A stretch of 34,989 nt of DNA from an uncultured Duganella sp. (lineage in GTDB: Bacteria; Pseudomonadota; Gammaproteobacteria; Burkholderiales; Burkholderiaceae). A program made the position numbers and the translations under genes. Within the stretch, counting starts at the first letter, position 1, and every line of letters begins with the position of its first letter. The stretch lies in contig CAMLSG010000026.1 of the NCBI GenBank assembly GCA_946482635.1, positions 1 through 34,989 of the forward strand. Reading direction: 5' to 3'. Positions 1 through 7,045 of this stretch are shown here, one piece after another. Below the pieces are notes generated by a model that worked only from the letters and a program-made list of their open reading frames with translations, was not told the DNA's origin and did no database searches.

Positions 1-359
1 AGGCCCAGTTCAGCGCCGAGTTTGCACTGCACGGCGTCCTGGCCACGGTGCAGCCCGATCCGGCGCTGGCGCCGGTATCGAGCTATGAAGAGGAATGGCT
101 GCAGTGGGCACAGGCCGGCAATGGCTTCGAGCTGCTTTCCGGCGACAGCTATGTGCCGCTGCGCCTCGGCGCCGTCGCGGCGCGCAATGCCGGCTTCATG
201 TTCACGGCCCCCGGGCAAGCCACGCCGCTGGTGTATTCGCGTGCCGCACTGCTGACAGCCATGCGCGACGGCAGCCTGCGGCCAATGGAGTATTCACCGC
301 TGTTCGAGCGCGCAGTGGAATCGCTGATGACCGGCGCCGAGTCGCTCGACGCCGCCTGA
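1..359 (+). CDS. DUF1631-like protein, C-terminal end (partial)
   Basis: The open frame is already running at the left edge (first full codon at 3) and stops at a TGA at 357-359, so 118 C-terminal residues are visible. The end has the layout I associate with the C-terminus of DUF1631 proteins of Betaproteobacteria: a small beta-rich stretch with RLGAV and AGFMFTAPGQ, then a helix with LLTAMRDGSLRPMEYSPLFERAVESLM. In that family this end is a PilZ-like module behind a long helical body. The body lies outside the window, so the family call rests on the tail alone. No signal peptide or membrane segment is visible in this part. The next gene is convergent and ends 47 bases away. The product's role is not known to me. 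Confidence 0.5.
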   Translation, partial: AQFSAEFALHGVLATVQPDPALAPVSSYEEEWLQWAQAGNGFELLSGDSYVPLRLGAVAARNAGFMFTAPGQATPLVYSRAALLTAMRDGSLRPMEYSPLFERAVESLMTGAESLDAA

Positions 360-406
360 GGTCCAGGACGCGGCCTGCCACCGCACGCGTCAGCCGCCTG
401 CTTGTT

Positions 407-808
407 TTACAGCGAGGCATCTTCGAATTGCCACAGGTACCAGCAGCCGTCCTGCTGGCGAAAACGGTAGAAATAAACCAGCGCATCGGAGTCGGGACGG
501 AACACGTTCAGCTCCATTCCGCCCGGCGTTGCGAGCTGCCTGGTCGACAGGCGGCCGGACCTGATCATCTCTGCCAACAAGGCCGATGCGGCAAACTCCT
601 CGCGCGATACCGCAGTATTCTTTTCTTCCGCCGTCGCCAGCGATTGCAGCGGGAACACCGTGCGCTCGGTGGCGAACTGGCGATCGCTCATGTAGCGCGG
701 CAGGAAGCGGTCGAACTTTTCCGCCACGCAGCCGCGCTGCGCCAATGGCGCCGTTGAGCATCCAGCCATGGCCGCCACGGCAGCCATCATTGCCAGCGAT
801 TTATTCAT
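407..808 (-). CDS. small lipoprotein of unknown function
   Basis: This 133-residue protein begins with a short hydrophobic signal and a lipobox (MAGC), so Cys17 should be lipidated and the mature protein anchored in an envelope membrane. After the anchor there is a mixed alpha/beta domain of about 110 residues, ending in a tyrosine- and tryptophan-rich strand pair (VYFYRFRQQDGCWYLWQFED). Such a pairing is common in small NTF2-like or DUF-type lipoproteins, but I do not recognise the family. The ATG start is chosen because it directly precedes the signal peptide; AAAGGG upstream is a weak ribosome-binding site. It is convergent with the partial gene on its left and divergent from the DUF885 peptidase on its right. 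Confidence 0.7.
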   Translation of the reverse strand: MNKSLAMMAAVAAMAGCSTAPLAQRGCVAEKFDRFLPRYMSDRQFATERTVFPLQSLATAEEKNTAVSREEFAASALLAEMIRSGRLSTRQLATPGGMELNVFRPDSDALVYFYRFRQQDGCWYLWQFEDASL

Positions 809-1025
809 AGCGGGTGCCCTTTATCGATTCGATCAAGCGGAGTCCCCCCACAGCCAGCCTTTAAGACGGGGGCGCTCCACTCGATGGCAGCCGGCTCAAA
901 CGACCCGCGCGGAATGAACTCCACCGTCGTGCCGACAGCGTCCCGTTCGCATGTATGGCACTGACTTCTTGTCAATTAGTCATATTCTAGCAGCGCGCGT
1001 GAGGGCACTGCGAATTCAGGCCATA

Positions 1026-1054
1026 TTGAATGGCCGTGACCCTTCGCGTATGCT
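1026..1054 (+). promoter_or_regulatory. candidate sigma70-type promoter for the DUF885 gene
   Basis: TTGAAT at 1026-1031 and TATGCT at 1049-1054 are separated by exactly 17 bases, and each matches the consensus at four of six positions. Transcription would start near 1061, about 26 bases before the ATG at 1087. The divergent gap 809-1086 (278 bases) otherwise shows nothing I recognise. This is pattern matching only. Confidence 0.3.
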
Positions 1055-1086
1055 TGTCGCTCCTTCATTTACCCGGATCAAGACAA

Positions 1087-2904
1087 ATGAAACATCGTAT
1101 TACCCTCGGCGCGCTGGCAGCCGCCGTTTTGCTGGCTTATGCCCCTGTCCACGCCAATGCTGCCGCAGCCAAGCCGGCGGCAGTGGAAAAAGCTCCGGCC
1201 AAAAGCAATGAGGCGGCGAAGAAGCAGTTCTGGGCATTGGCCGACGAGTACTACGATGCCATCGCCAAATTCGATCCGGTCGGTGCGACGCAAAACGGCG
1301 ACAACCGCTTTGACGACCAGCTTGGCACTGCCATCTGGCCGGCCTCGCGCAGCAAGCAGTTCGACCTGTACCGCACTTTCACCAAGCGCCTGCAAGCGAT
1401 CCCGCGTGCGCAGCTCAATCGCGGCGACCGCATCAGCTACGACGTGATGGCTTTCGAGCTGAAGACCTACCTGGCCTACGAGCCTTTCCCTGAACACCTG
1501 CTGCCGATCAGCCATATGGACAGCATGCCGGTCACGCTGGCCAACTTCTCCAGCGGCGACGCATCGCAGCCACTGACCACGGTCAAGGAATACGAAGCTT
1601 ACCTGAGCCGCCTGAACCAGCTTCCAGCCTGGATCGACCAGGCCATCGCCAATATGAAGGAAGGCATGGCCAAGGGCATCACCCAGCCGAAAGCCATCAT
1701 GGTGGCCGCGCTGCCGCAGTTCCAGAAGCTGGTCAGCGAAACGCCTGAAAAGAACATCTACTTCACGCCGGTGACCAAATTCCCGGCCAGCTTCAGCGAC
1801 GCCGACAAGCAGCGCCTGGCCGCCGCCTTCCGCGCCACCGTGGCCGACAAGCTGAATCCGGCGCTGGCCAGGCTGTCCGCCTTCGTGGAACAGGACTACA
1901 TCCCGGCCTGCCGCACCAGCACCGGCTGGAACGCCTTGCCGAACGGCGACGCCTGGTACAAGGTGCGCATCGCCGATTCCACCACCACCAGCAAGACCGC
2001 CGAAGAAATCCACCAGACCGGCCTGCGCGAAGTAGCGCGCATCCAGGCCGAATACGCCAAGCTGGGCCCGAAACTGGGCTACAACGGCCCGGCTGCCGGA
2101 CTGCCGACCTGGGTGGCGCAGCAGCCGAAATTCTTCCCGTTCAAGACCGAAGATGAAGTGCAGGCCGTGTACCACAAGCTGAACGACCTGCTGGACACCA
2201 AGCTGCCGTCGATGTTCACGCTGATCCCGAAGGCCAAGCTGGACCTGCGCCTGGAGCCTGAACTGAGCCGCGACACCGCCTCCGACCACTACACCGCGCC
2301 TGCGCTGGACGGTTCGCGCCCTGGCGTATTCTGGTCCGTGGTGACCGACCCGACCAAGTACGGCAGCACCGGCATGAACACCCTGTTCCTGCATGAAGGC
2401 AAACCGGGCCACCACTTCCACATCGCCCTGATGCAGGAACTGGACATGCCGAAGTTCCGCAAATTCGGCGGCAATACCGCGTTCACGGAAGGCTGGGCCC
2501 TGTATGCCGAAACCCTGGGCAAGGAGATGGGGTTGTTCGAAGACCCGGCCCAGTACTTCGGCCACCTGAACGACGAGATGCTGCGCGCAGTGCGCCTGGT
2601 AGTCGACACCGGCATGCACGCCAAAGGCTGGACCCGCGAGCAGTCGATCAAGTACATGACCGAAACCCTGGGCGATGAAAGCGTCGCGCGCAACCAGACC
2701 GAGCGCTACATGGTGTGGCCGGCACAGGCCCTGGCCTACAAGACCGGCGCCCTGAAGATCCAGGAACTGCGCGCCAGGGCCGAAAAGGCGCTGGGCAGTA
2801 AATTCACGCTGGCCAAGTTCCACGCCATCGTGCTGGGCGACGGCACCGTGCCGCTGGCCCTGCTGGAATCCAAAGTCGACGCCTGGATCGCAGCCAGCAA
2901 ATAA
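1087..2904 (+). CDS. secreted DUF885 family metallopeptidase
   Basis: The product is a 605-residue exported protein of the DUF885 family, which is treated as metallo-carboxypeptidase/oligopeptidase-like. The ATG at 1087 is preferred over the in-frame upstream codon at 1030 because it is followed directly by a signal peptide (MKHRITLGALAAAVLLAYAP, cleavage probably near VHANA). The family metal motif HEGKPGHHFH is at residues 436-445, giving H436, E437 and H442/H443 as the likely zinc site. A second conserved piece, TEGWALYAE, supplies a further glutamate at 468. Length and motif spacing fit a complete member of the family. It should act in the periplasm on peptides; the true substrate is unknown. 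It stands alone, with a palindromic repeat (2918-2962) directly behind its stop. Confidence 0.88.
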   Translation: MKHRITLGALAAAVLLAYAPVHANAAAAKPAAVEKAPAKSNEAAKKQFWALADEYYDAIAKFDPVGATQNGDNRFDDQLGTAIWPASRSKQFDLYRTFTKRLQAIPRAQLNRGDRISYDVMAFELKTYLAYEPFPEHLLPISHMDSMPVTLANFSSGDASQPLTTVKEYEAYLSRLNQLPAWIDQAIANMKEGMAKGITQPKAIMVAALPQFQKLVSETPEKNIYFTPVTKFPASFSDADKQRLAAAFRATVADKLNPALARLSAFVEQDYIPACRTSTGWNALPNGDAWYKVRIADSTTTSKTAEEIHQTGLREVARIQAEYAKLGPKLGYNGPAAGLPTWVAQQPKFFPFKTEDEVQAVYHKLNDLLDTKLPSMFTLIPKAKLDLRLEPELSRDTASDHYTAPALDGSRPGVFWSVVTDPTKYGSTGMNTLFLHEGKPGHHFHIALMQELDMPKFRKFGGNTAFTEGWALYAETLGKEMGLFEDPAQYFGHLNDEMLRAVRLVVDTGMHAKGWTREQSIKYMTETLGDESVARNQTERYMVWPAQALAYKTGALKIQELRARAEKALGSKFTLAKFHAIVLGDGTVPLALLESKVDAWIAASK

Positions 2905-2917
2905 GCTATACGGTCGA

Positions 2918-2962
2918 GCCCGTGTCCCACCATGGGGTCAGGCCCCATGGTGGGACACGGGC
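2918..2962. repeat. palindromic intergenic repeat, GGGGTCAGGC type, copy 1
   Basis: A perfect 20-base inverted repeat (arms 2918-2937 and 2943-2962, outer end GCCCGTGTCCCACC) encloses a five-base loop TCAGG. It lies between the converging DUF885 and thioesterase genes. The outer GTGTC/GACAC and the centre GGGGTCAGGC are shared with the palindromes at 30576 and 34171, so this is a dispersed family and not only a local terminator, although it could terminate transcription here. Confidence 0.85.
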
Positions 2963-2969
2963 ACAGCAG

Positions 2970-3413
2970 CTATTTCTTCAGGGCGTAGCGCTTGATGCGC
3001 TTGAGGACCAGCTCGGGCAGCGCGCTGATCTGTTTGGCGTGGTTGGCGAACACGATCTGCTGCCGGCCTACCGATACCGGGTTGCCGTCGGCGTAGAAGC
3101 GGAACTCGAGCCAGAACGAGCATTTGCGCACATCGTAGGTATTTACTTCGCAAGAAACTTCCTGGAATGGGAAAGTCTCTTGCAAGTAATCATTCTGGGC
3201 ATGTTTCGTAATAAATACTCCCTCCTCCTGCAGCATGTCGCGGGAAATGCATTCATAAAACCACTTTTCCCGGCAAATGCCTTGCCATTCGAAATACCGT
3301 GCGAAATAGGTATTGCCGTAAGCATTGGAATCCTTGAGGAAAATCGAAATCTTGTGGTGGAAAGTCATTTCGGCTGCGGCAGGGGCGTCGGGGGCTGGGA
3401 CGTGCATGTACAT
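2970..3413 (-). CDS. hot-dog acyl-CoA thioesterase, enediyne-type (4HBT-like)
   Basis: The 147-residue product is a single hot-dog-fold thioesterase. The diagnostic helix region is FLKDSNAYGNTYFARYFEWQ (residues 25-44) followed by GICRE. This is closer to the enediyne polyketide thioesterases (DynE7/CalE7 type, with N-x-x-G-N-x-Y-x-x-Y and W-Q-G-x-C-R-E) than to YbgC-type enzymes with a catalytic Asp-His pair. On that comparison N30 and R48 are candidate active-site residues. It should hydrolyse an acyl or polyketide thioester in the cytoplasm. GGAG lies about ten bases before the ATG. A hand count of 3121-3240 gives 53 G+C of 120 (44%), far below the neighbouring genes, which suggests recent acquisition. 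No polyketide synthase is nearby. Confidence 0.75.
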   Translation of the reverse strand: MYMHVPAPDAPAAAEMTFHHKISIFLKDSNAYGNTYFARYFEWQGICREKWFYECISRDMLQEEGVFITKHAQNDYLQETFPFQEVSCEVNTYDVRKCSFWLEFRFYADGNPVSVGRQQIVFANHAKQISALPELVLKRIKRYALKK

Positions 3414-3560
3414 AGGACTATTTCTCCATAAAAGTAAAACGGCTTAATGCCAGCCCTTACTTTTTCCGATTGGCGCGCCGAACTATTGATATTCCTCAAT
3501 ACTTGTCCAATTTCTTGACAATAAGCTGTTAACAATCCGTTTTTCAGCTGAGGAAACTCA

Positions 3561-4982
3561 ATGTATGCGCTAATACCGGCATTGGTCTCAGCCCTATTTA
3601 TTTGCTATGGGCTGTATGTGTTGCGCTCGCGCGGCCCGAACCGGGTCGGCCTGACCTTCTTTTCCGTGTGCGCCACCACCTTCTTCTGGCAGGCGAGCTG
3701 GGCGCTGCTGTTCCTGACGCATAACGACACCACGGCGATGGCCCTGGCGCGCCTGGGCTACCTGCCCATCCTGTTCCTGCCCACCACGCTGTACCACTTC
3801 ATCATCGAGCTGACCGGCAGCAAGGACGAGCGCCCCGGCCTTTACCTCAGCTACCTGGTTGCCTGCGGCCTGGGCCTGCTGCTGCCGACCACGGACTGGG
3901 TGCTGTCCGGCCTGCAGCATTACTTCTACGGCGCCTATCCGAAAGCCGGCTGGCTGCATCCCCTGCACCTGGTGCAAACCGTGCTGGTGATCGGCCGCGC
4001 CGTATGGCTGCTGTACCACCGCCAGCAGCGCGCGGTATCCACCGAACGCACACGCTTGCGCTATGTGCTGGTCAGCATCCTGATCTACTTTGGCGCGGCC
4101 AGCGATTACCTGTGCAACTATGGAATCGAGATCTATCCGCCGGGCGTGGTCTTCATCATGGCTTCGCTGGGCCTGATTGCCCAGGCCATGGTGCGGCACA
4201 ACCTGCTGGCCGACCCGATGGCTGCCGCCGCCACCATTGCCCATGAAATGCGCACCCCGCTGGCCAGCATCCGCAGCCAGACCCGCATCCTGGCGCGCAC
4301 CCTGCCCGAACTGATAGCCGGCTACCGGCCGGAGCACCAGGGTTCGCTGGGCACGCGCCAGCTGGAACACCTGGGCGAAATCGCCCGCAGCATCGATGCC
4401 GAAGTATCGCGCTCCAACTTCATCGTGGACATGCTGCTGGCATCGGCACGCGACGGCGTCATGCAGCGCGAGAGCTTCGCCGTGCATTCCGTCAGCGTAT
4501 GCGTGGATGAGGCGATGGCCTGCTATCCCTTCTCGGGCGCGGAGCGTTCGCAGGTGCGCGTCAGCATTCGCAATGAGTACAGCTTCCACGGTTCCGATGT
4601 GCTGCTGATGTTCGTGCTGTATAACTTGCTGAAGAATGCCCTGCAGGCGGTGAAGGTGAATGCCAGCGGTGCCGTGGACATCGAGTGTTATTCGCGTGGG
4701 ACCTACAACTGGCTGGTGGTAACCGACAACGGCCACGGCATCGCGCCCGATGTGCTGCCGCACGTCTTCGAGCCGTTCTACACCACCCACCACAACGGCG
4801 GCGGCACCGGCATGGGCCTGGCGTTCTGCAAGCGCGTGGTGTCCGCTTTCGGCGGCGAGATCGGCTGCGAGTCGGAGGCGGGGCGCTACACCCGCGTGGC
4901 CATCAGCCTGCCGCTCACGACAGCCTCACCACGCAACGCGGCCCGTAAGCATATCGCGGAACATTACCCAGTCGCCCATTAG
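3561..4982 (+). CDS. orphan sensor histidine kinase with 7TM-type N-terminus
   Basis: This 473-residue protein has about seven hydrophobic segments in residues 1-215 in the style of the HisKA_7TM sensor region (for example ALARLGYLPILFLPTTLYHF), then a cytoplasmic kinase core. The H-box IAHEMRTPLASI puts the phosphorylated histidine at H228. The N-box contains YNLLKNAL (N355, N359), the G1 box is DNGHGIAP (389-396), the F box FEPFYTT (403-409) and the G2 box GGGTGMGLAF (413-422). It should autophosphorylate in response to a membrane or extracellular signal. GAGGAA lies just before the ATG. No response regulator is adjacent, so the partner is elsewhere. Its last 57 bases overlap the convergent DUF962 gene. 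Confidence 0.9.
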   Translation: MYALIPALVSALFICYGLYVLRSRGPNRVGLTFFSVCATTFFWQASWALLFLTHNDTTAMALARLGYLPILFLPTTLYHFIIELTGSKDERPGLYLSYLVACGLGLLLPTTDWVLSGLQHYFYGAYPKAGWLHPLHLVQTVLVIGRAVWLLYHRQQRAVSTERTRLRYVLVSILIYFGAASDYLCNYGIEIYPPGVVFIMASLGLIAQAMVRHNLLADPMAAAATIAHEMRTPLASIRSQTRILARTLPELIAGYRPEHQGSLGTRQLEHLGEIARSIDAEVSRSNFIVDMLLASARDGVMQRESFAVHSVSVCVDEAMACYPFSGAERSQVRVSIRNEYSFHGSDVLLMFVLYNLLKNALQAVKVNASGAVDIECYSRGTYNWLVVTDNGHGIAPDVLPHVFEPFYTTHHNGGGTGMGLAFCKRVVSAFGGEIGCESEAGRYTRVAISLPLTTASPRNAARKHIAEHYPVAH

Positions 4983-5231
4983 GCTGAACAGCGGGTATTG
5001 GAAGGTAGCCGGCCGGTTGTGTTCAAAAAAGAAGTGGCCGACCCAGGCAAAGCCGTAGCCAACCACCGGCAATAGCCACAGCAGCGCCAGCTCGCCGGTA
5101 ACGATCGCCATCGCTACCAGCAGCAGGACAATGGTGGAGCCGGCGAAATGCAGGCGGCGGCAGGTGCTGTTGGAGTGCTCCTTCAGGTAGAAGGGGTAGA
5201 ACTCCTTAAACGTCCGGTAGCGCGTCTCCAT
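4926..5231 (-). CDS. Mpo1-like (DUF962) membrane protein
   Basis: The protein has 101 residues from the ATG at 5231. That start sits six bases behind a strong GGAGG (5238-5242), whereas the alternative ATG at 5237 touches the GGAGG and is too close. Two central hydrophobic segments (TIVLLLVAMAIVTGELALLW and the next) lie between histidine motifs RRLHFAGS and GHFFFEHNRPATF, and the tail GDWVMFRDMLTG is typical of the DUF962 family. The yeast member Mpo1 is an iron-dependent 2-hydroxy fatty acid dioxygenase acting in alpha-oxidation; transfer of that activity is inference. It is the downstream member of a pair with the winged-helix gene, overlapping its end by 26 bases. Confidence 0.85.
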   Translation of the reverse strand: METRYRTFKEFYPFYLKEHSNSTCRRLHFAGSTIVLLLVAMAIVTGELALLWLLPVVGYGFAWVGHFFFEHNRPATFQYPLFSLMGDWVMFRDMLTGRVAW

Positions 5232-5841
5232 GGTCATCCTCCGGGTAGACTTCTTTGATGATGTTATCGAGGTCGGTATCGTCGCCCAGCACGAACACCT
5301 TGCGGTCTCCCAGCATCTTGAGGATGAAAGGCTGCTGCTCGCGCAGGCGGCGCTGGAAGTCGTCGACGGAATACAGGTTGGGATTGATCTTGCGGCGCAG
5401 CAGGCGCTCCGCCAGCGGCAGGCGGTTCAGCAGTTCGCCGTAGGTGGTGTTCTCGCCGATCAGCAGCAGCTCGACCGGGGCAGTGGAGTCTTCCGCTTCC
5501 TTGACGGTGGTGCCATAGACGAAAGCGACGCTGAGCTGCTTGCGCATCGGCGCCAGCGCGGAATTCAGCACGCTGACCAGGCCGAAGGTCTTCTTGATCA
5601 GGCTGGCCAGCTCCGGATAGACCAGGTTTTCCTTGTTGGGCCGGAACTGGCGCACATTCCCAATGCGTTCGGAAACGATCAGCCCGGATTCGTGAAGGCG
5701 CTTCAGTTCGCGCTGTGCGGATGCGCTGCCCAGCCCTGTGAGGCGCATGATTTCATTGAGGTGGAATCCCTCATTCACGCGCACGAACAATAAGCCCAGT
5801 AGCTTTTGCTGGGCCGGGGTAAACAGGGCCGAAGCGATCAT
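5206..5841 (-). CDS. winged-helix protein with degenerate nucleotidyltransferase domain
   Basis: The 211-residue protein starts at the ATG at 5841; a longer in-frame reading to 5913 would run into a palindromic repeat and is unlikely. Residues 1-75 form a winged helix (FTPAQQKLLGLLF, then FHLNEIMRLTGLGSASAQRE as the recognition region). Residues 90-190 follow the minimal nucleotidyltransferase pattern of a known winged-helix/NTase regulator family. In active members the motif is GS-x-A-x-G followed by S-D-x-D; here it reads YGTTVKEAEDSTAPVELLLIG, so the serine and both aspartates are replaced. The end (NLYSVDDFQRRL, ILKMLGDRKVFVLGDD) keeps the family shape. It is probably a DNA-binding regulator whose enzymatic domain has become a sensor or scaffold. 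It is followed by the DUF962 gene. Confidence 0.75.
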   Translation of the reverse strand: MIASALFTPAQQKLLGLLFVRVNEGFHLNEIMRLTGLGSASAQRELKRLHESGLIVSERIGNVRQFRPNKENLVYPELASLIKKTFGLVSVLNSALAPMRKQLSVAFVYGTTVKEAEDSTAPVELLLIGENTTYGELLNRLPLAERLLRRKINPNLYSVDDFQRRLREQQPFILKMLGDRKVFVLGDDTDLDNIIKEVYPEDDHGDALPDV

Positions 5842-5864
5842 GAGCCAAATATTAGCATGATCGC
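5834..5864. promoter_or_regulatory. inverted repeat at the start of the winged-helix gene
   Basis: GCGATCATG (5834-5842) and CATGATCGC (5856-5864) form a perfect nine-base inverted repeat with a 13-base A+T-rich spacer, overlapping the start codon of the winged-helix gene. Half-sites about two turns apart fit a dimeric regulator, so autoregulation is possible. There is no direct proof. Confidence 0.35.
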
Positions 5865-5870
5865 AAACAA

Positions 5871-5921
5871 TCGAATAAAAGGGGACGTACCCCTTTAATG
5901 GGTACGTCCCCATTTATTCGA
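5871..5921. repeat. palindromic repeat, GGGGACGTACCC type, fused to the lacI 3' end
   Basis: Arms 5871-5892 and 5900-5921 (22 bases each, one mismatch) enclose a seven-base loop. The inner part reads GGGGACGTACCC and GGGTACGTCCCC; the outer part is TCGAATAAAA and ATTTATTCGA. The right arm and part of the loop encode the last residues and the stop codon of lacI, so the element has become part of the coding sequence. Its sequence differs from the GGGGTCAGGC palindromes elsewhere in the window. Confidence 0.8.
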
Positions 5922-6992
5922 TGGCCGCATGCGCGGCGCGGCATCCGACTGGCGGCGCACCAGGGTGGAATCCATGACCAGGTGTTCCGGCTGCTGCGGG
6001 TCGCCGTCGCGCTGGGCGCGGATCTGGTGCACCAGGAATTTGACGGCGGTTTCTGCCATGTCGGCAATCGGCTGGCGCACGGTGGTCAGCTCTGGCCAGA
6101 TGGTTGTGGCGAGCGCGGTGTCGTCGAAGCCGGCCACCGTCAGGTCGCCCGGCACGTCCAGTCCCATGCGGTGGGCAATCGCCACCGTGGCGGCGGCCAT
6201 GTCGTCATTGCTGGCGAATACTGCGGTCGGGCGGTGTTCAAGTGCCAGCAATTGCTCGGCCGCGTCGAGGCCGGAACGGTAGGTGAACATGCCCTGCACC
6301 GTCAGTTCTTTCGGCATGGCCAGTCCCTTGTCGGACATGGCGGCCTTGAAGCCTGCCAGGCGGCGCGCGCTGGCGGTCTGGTTCGGGTGGCCGATGACGA
6401 AGCCGATGCGCTGGTGGCCCAGCGCAATCAGGTGGTTGGTCATGGTGTAGGCGGCCTGGTAGTCGTCGATGCTGACGGCGCTGACGCGCTTGTCCGGCTG
6501 GCCGCAGGCGACCGTCACCGACGGCACATGGGCCTTGGCCACCAGGTCGATCAGGCCCGGGGTGTCGCACAGCGGCGGCGGAAGGATGATGCCGTCGACG
6601 CCGTTATCCAGCAGGCGCTGGGTCTTGTCCTTCCATTGCTCCCCTTCGCACTTCTCGACCACCAGTTGCACGTTATTCAGGGAAGCCTGGTTCAGCAAGC
6701 CGACCAGGAACTCGGTCAGGTAGCCGGCCGATGGATTGGAATACAGGAAGCCGATGCGTACCGGCCGCACCCCGGCCAGGCGGCGCGCCGCCTGGTTGGG
6801 TACGTAGTTCAGTGCCGCTACTGCTTCGTCCACCTTCTTGCGCGTGGTGCTGCGCACGTTCGGGTCGCCGTTCATCACGCGCGACACCGTCATCGGCGAG
6901 ACGCCGGCCAGCTTGGCCACGTCGGACATGGTCGGCGCCCCGCTGCGCGGCGCCGTGGCTTCTGGCTTCGGCTTTACCTTCTTGCTCGACAT
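5895..6992 (-). CDS. LacI-family regulator of the xylan locus
   Basis: From the ATG at 6992 the product has 365 residues; a TTG at 7025 is an alternative start but would lie inside the terminator hairpin upstream. The DNA-binding helix-turn-helix is at residues 22-41 (TMSDVAKLAGVSPMTVSRVM) and the hinge helix at 66-74 (NQAARRLAG). A periplasmic-binding-protein-like sensor domain follows (IGFLYSNPSAGYLTEFLVGL, FASNDDMAAATVAIAHRMG, VAGFDDTALA). It probably represses the surrounding xylan genes and is released by xylose, a xylo-oligomer or a glucuronate derivative; the ligand is inference. Operator-like TGGTAGC palindromes are found upstream of the TBDR, GH10 and gudD. The last seven residues (NKWGRTH) come from a palindromic repeat. 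It follows the TBDR gene behind a terminator. Confidence 0.9.
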   Translation of the reverse strand: MSSKKVKPKPEATAPRSGAPTMSDVAKLAGVSPMTVSRVMNGDPNVRSTTRKKVDEAVAALNYVPNQAARRLAGVRPVRIGFLYSNPSAGYLTEFLVGLLNQASLNNVQLVVEKCEGEQWKDKTQRLLDNGVDGIILPPPLCDTPGLIDLVAKAHVPSVTVACGQPDKRVSAVSIDDYQAAYTMTNHLIALGHQRIGFVIGHPNQTASARRLAGFKAAMSDKGLAMPKELTVQGMFTYRSGLDAAEQLLALEHRPTAVFASNDDMAAATVAIAHRMGLDVPGDLTVAGFDDTALATTIWPELTTVRQPIADMAETAVKFLVHQIRAQRDGDPQQPEHLVMDSTLVRRQSDAAPRMRPSNKWGRTH

Positions 6993-6998
6993 CTGCTT

Positions 6999-7032
6999 AA
7001 AAGACCCTTTGTGGTTGGACAACAAAGGGACT
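6999..7032 (-). terminator. rho-independent terminator after the TBDR gene
   Basis: On the minus strand AGTCCCTTTGT and ACAAAGGGTCT can pair over eleven positions with one mismatch and a nine-base loop, followed by a run of four T (6999-7002). It sits in the 53-base gap between the TBDR stop and the lacI start, so lacI may depend on read-through or a separate start. Confidence 0.6.
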
Positions 7033-7045
7033 CTACCACAGGCGA

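Noticed and set aside
1078..2823. A 581-codon open frame opposite the DUF885 peptidase
   Set aside because: Antisense shadow of a gene with a verified signal peptide and metal motif.
3561..4982. Calling the kinase a CqsS/JqsS-type quorum-sensing receptor
   Set aside because: The H-box is similar, but there is no autoinducer synthase or response regulator nearby and the N-terminus fits the general 7TM kinase type.
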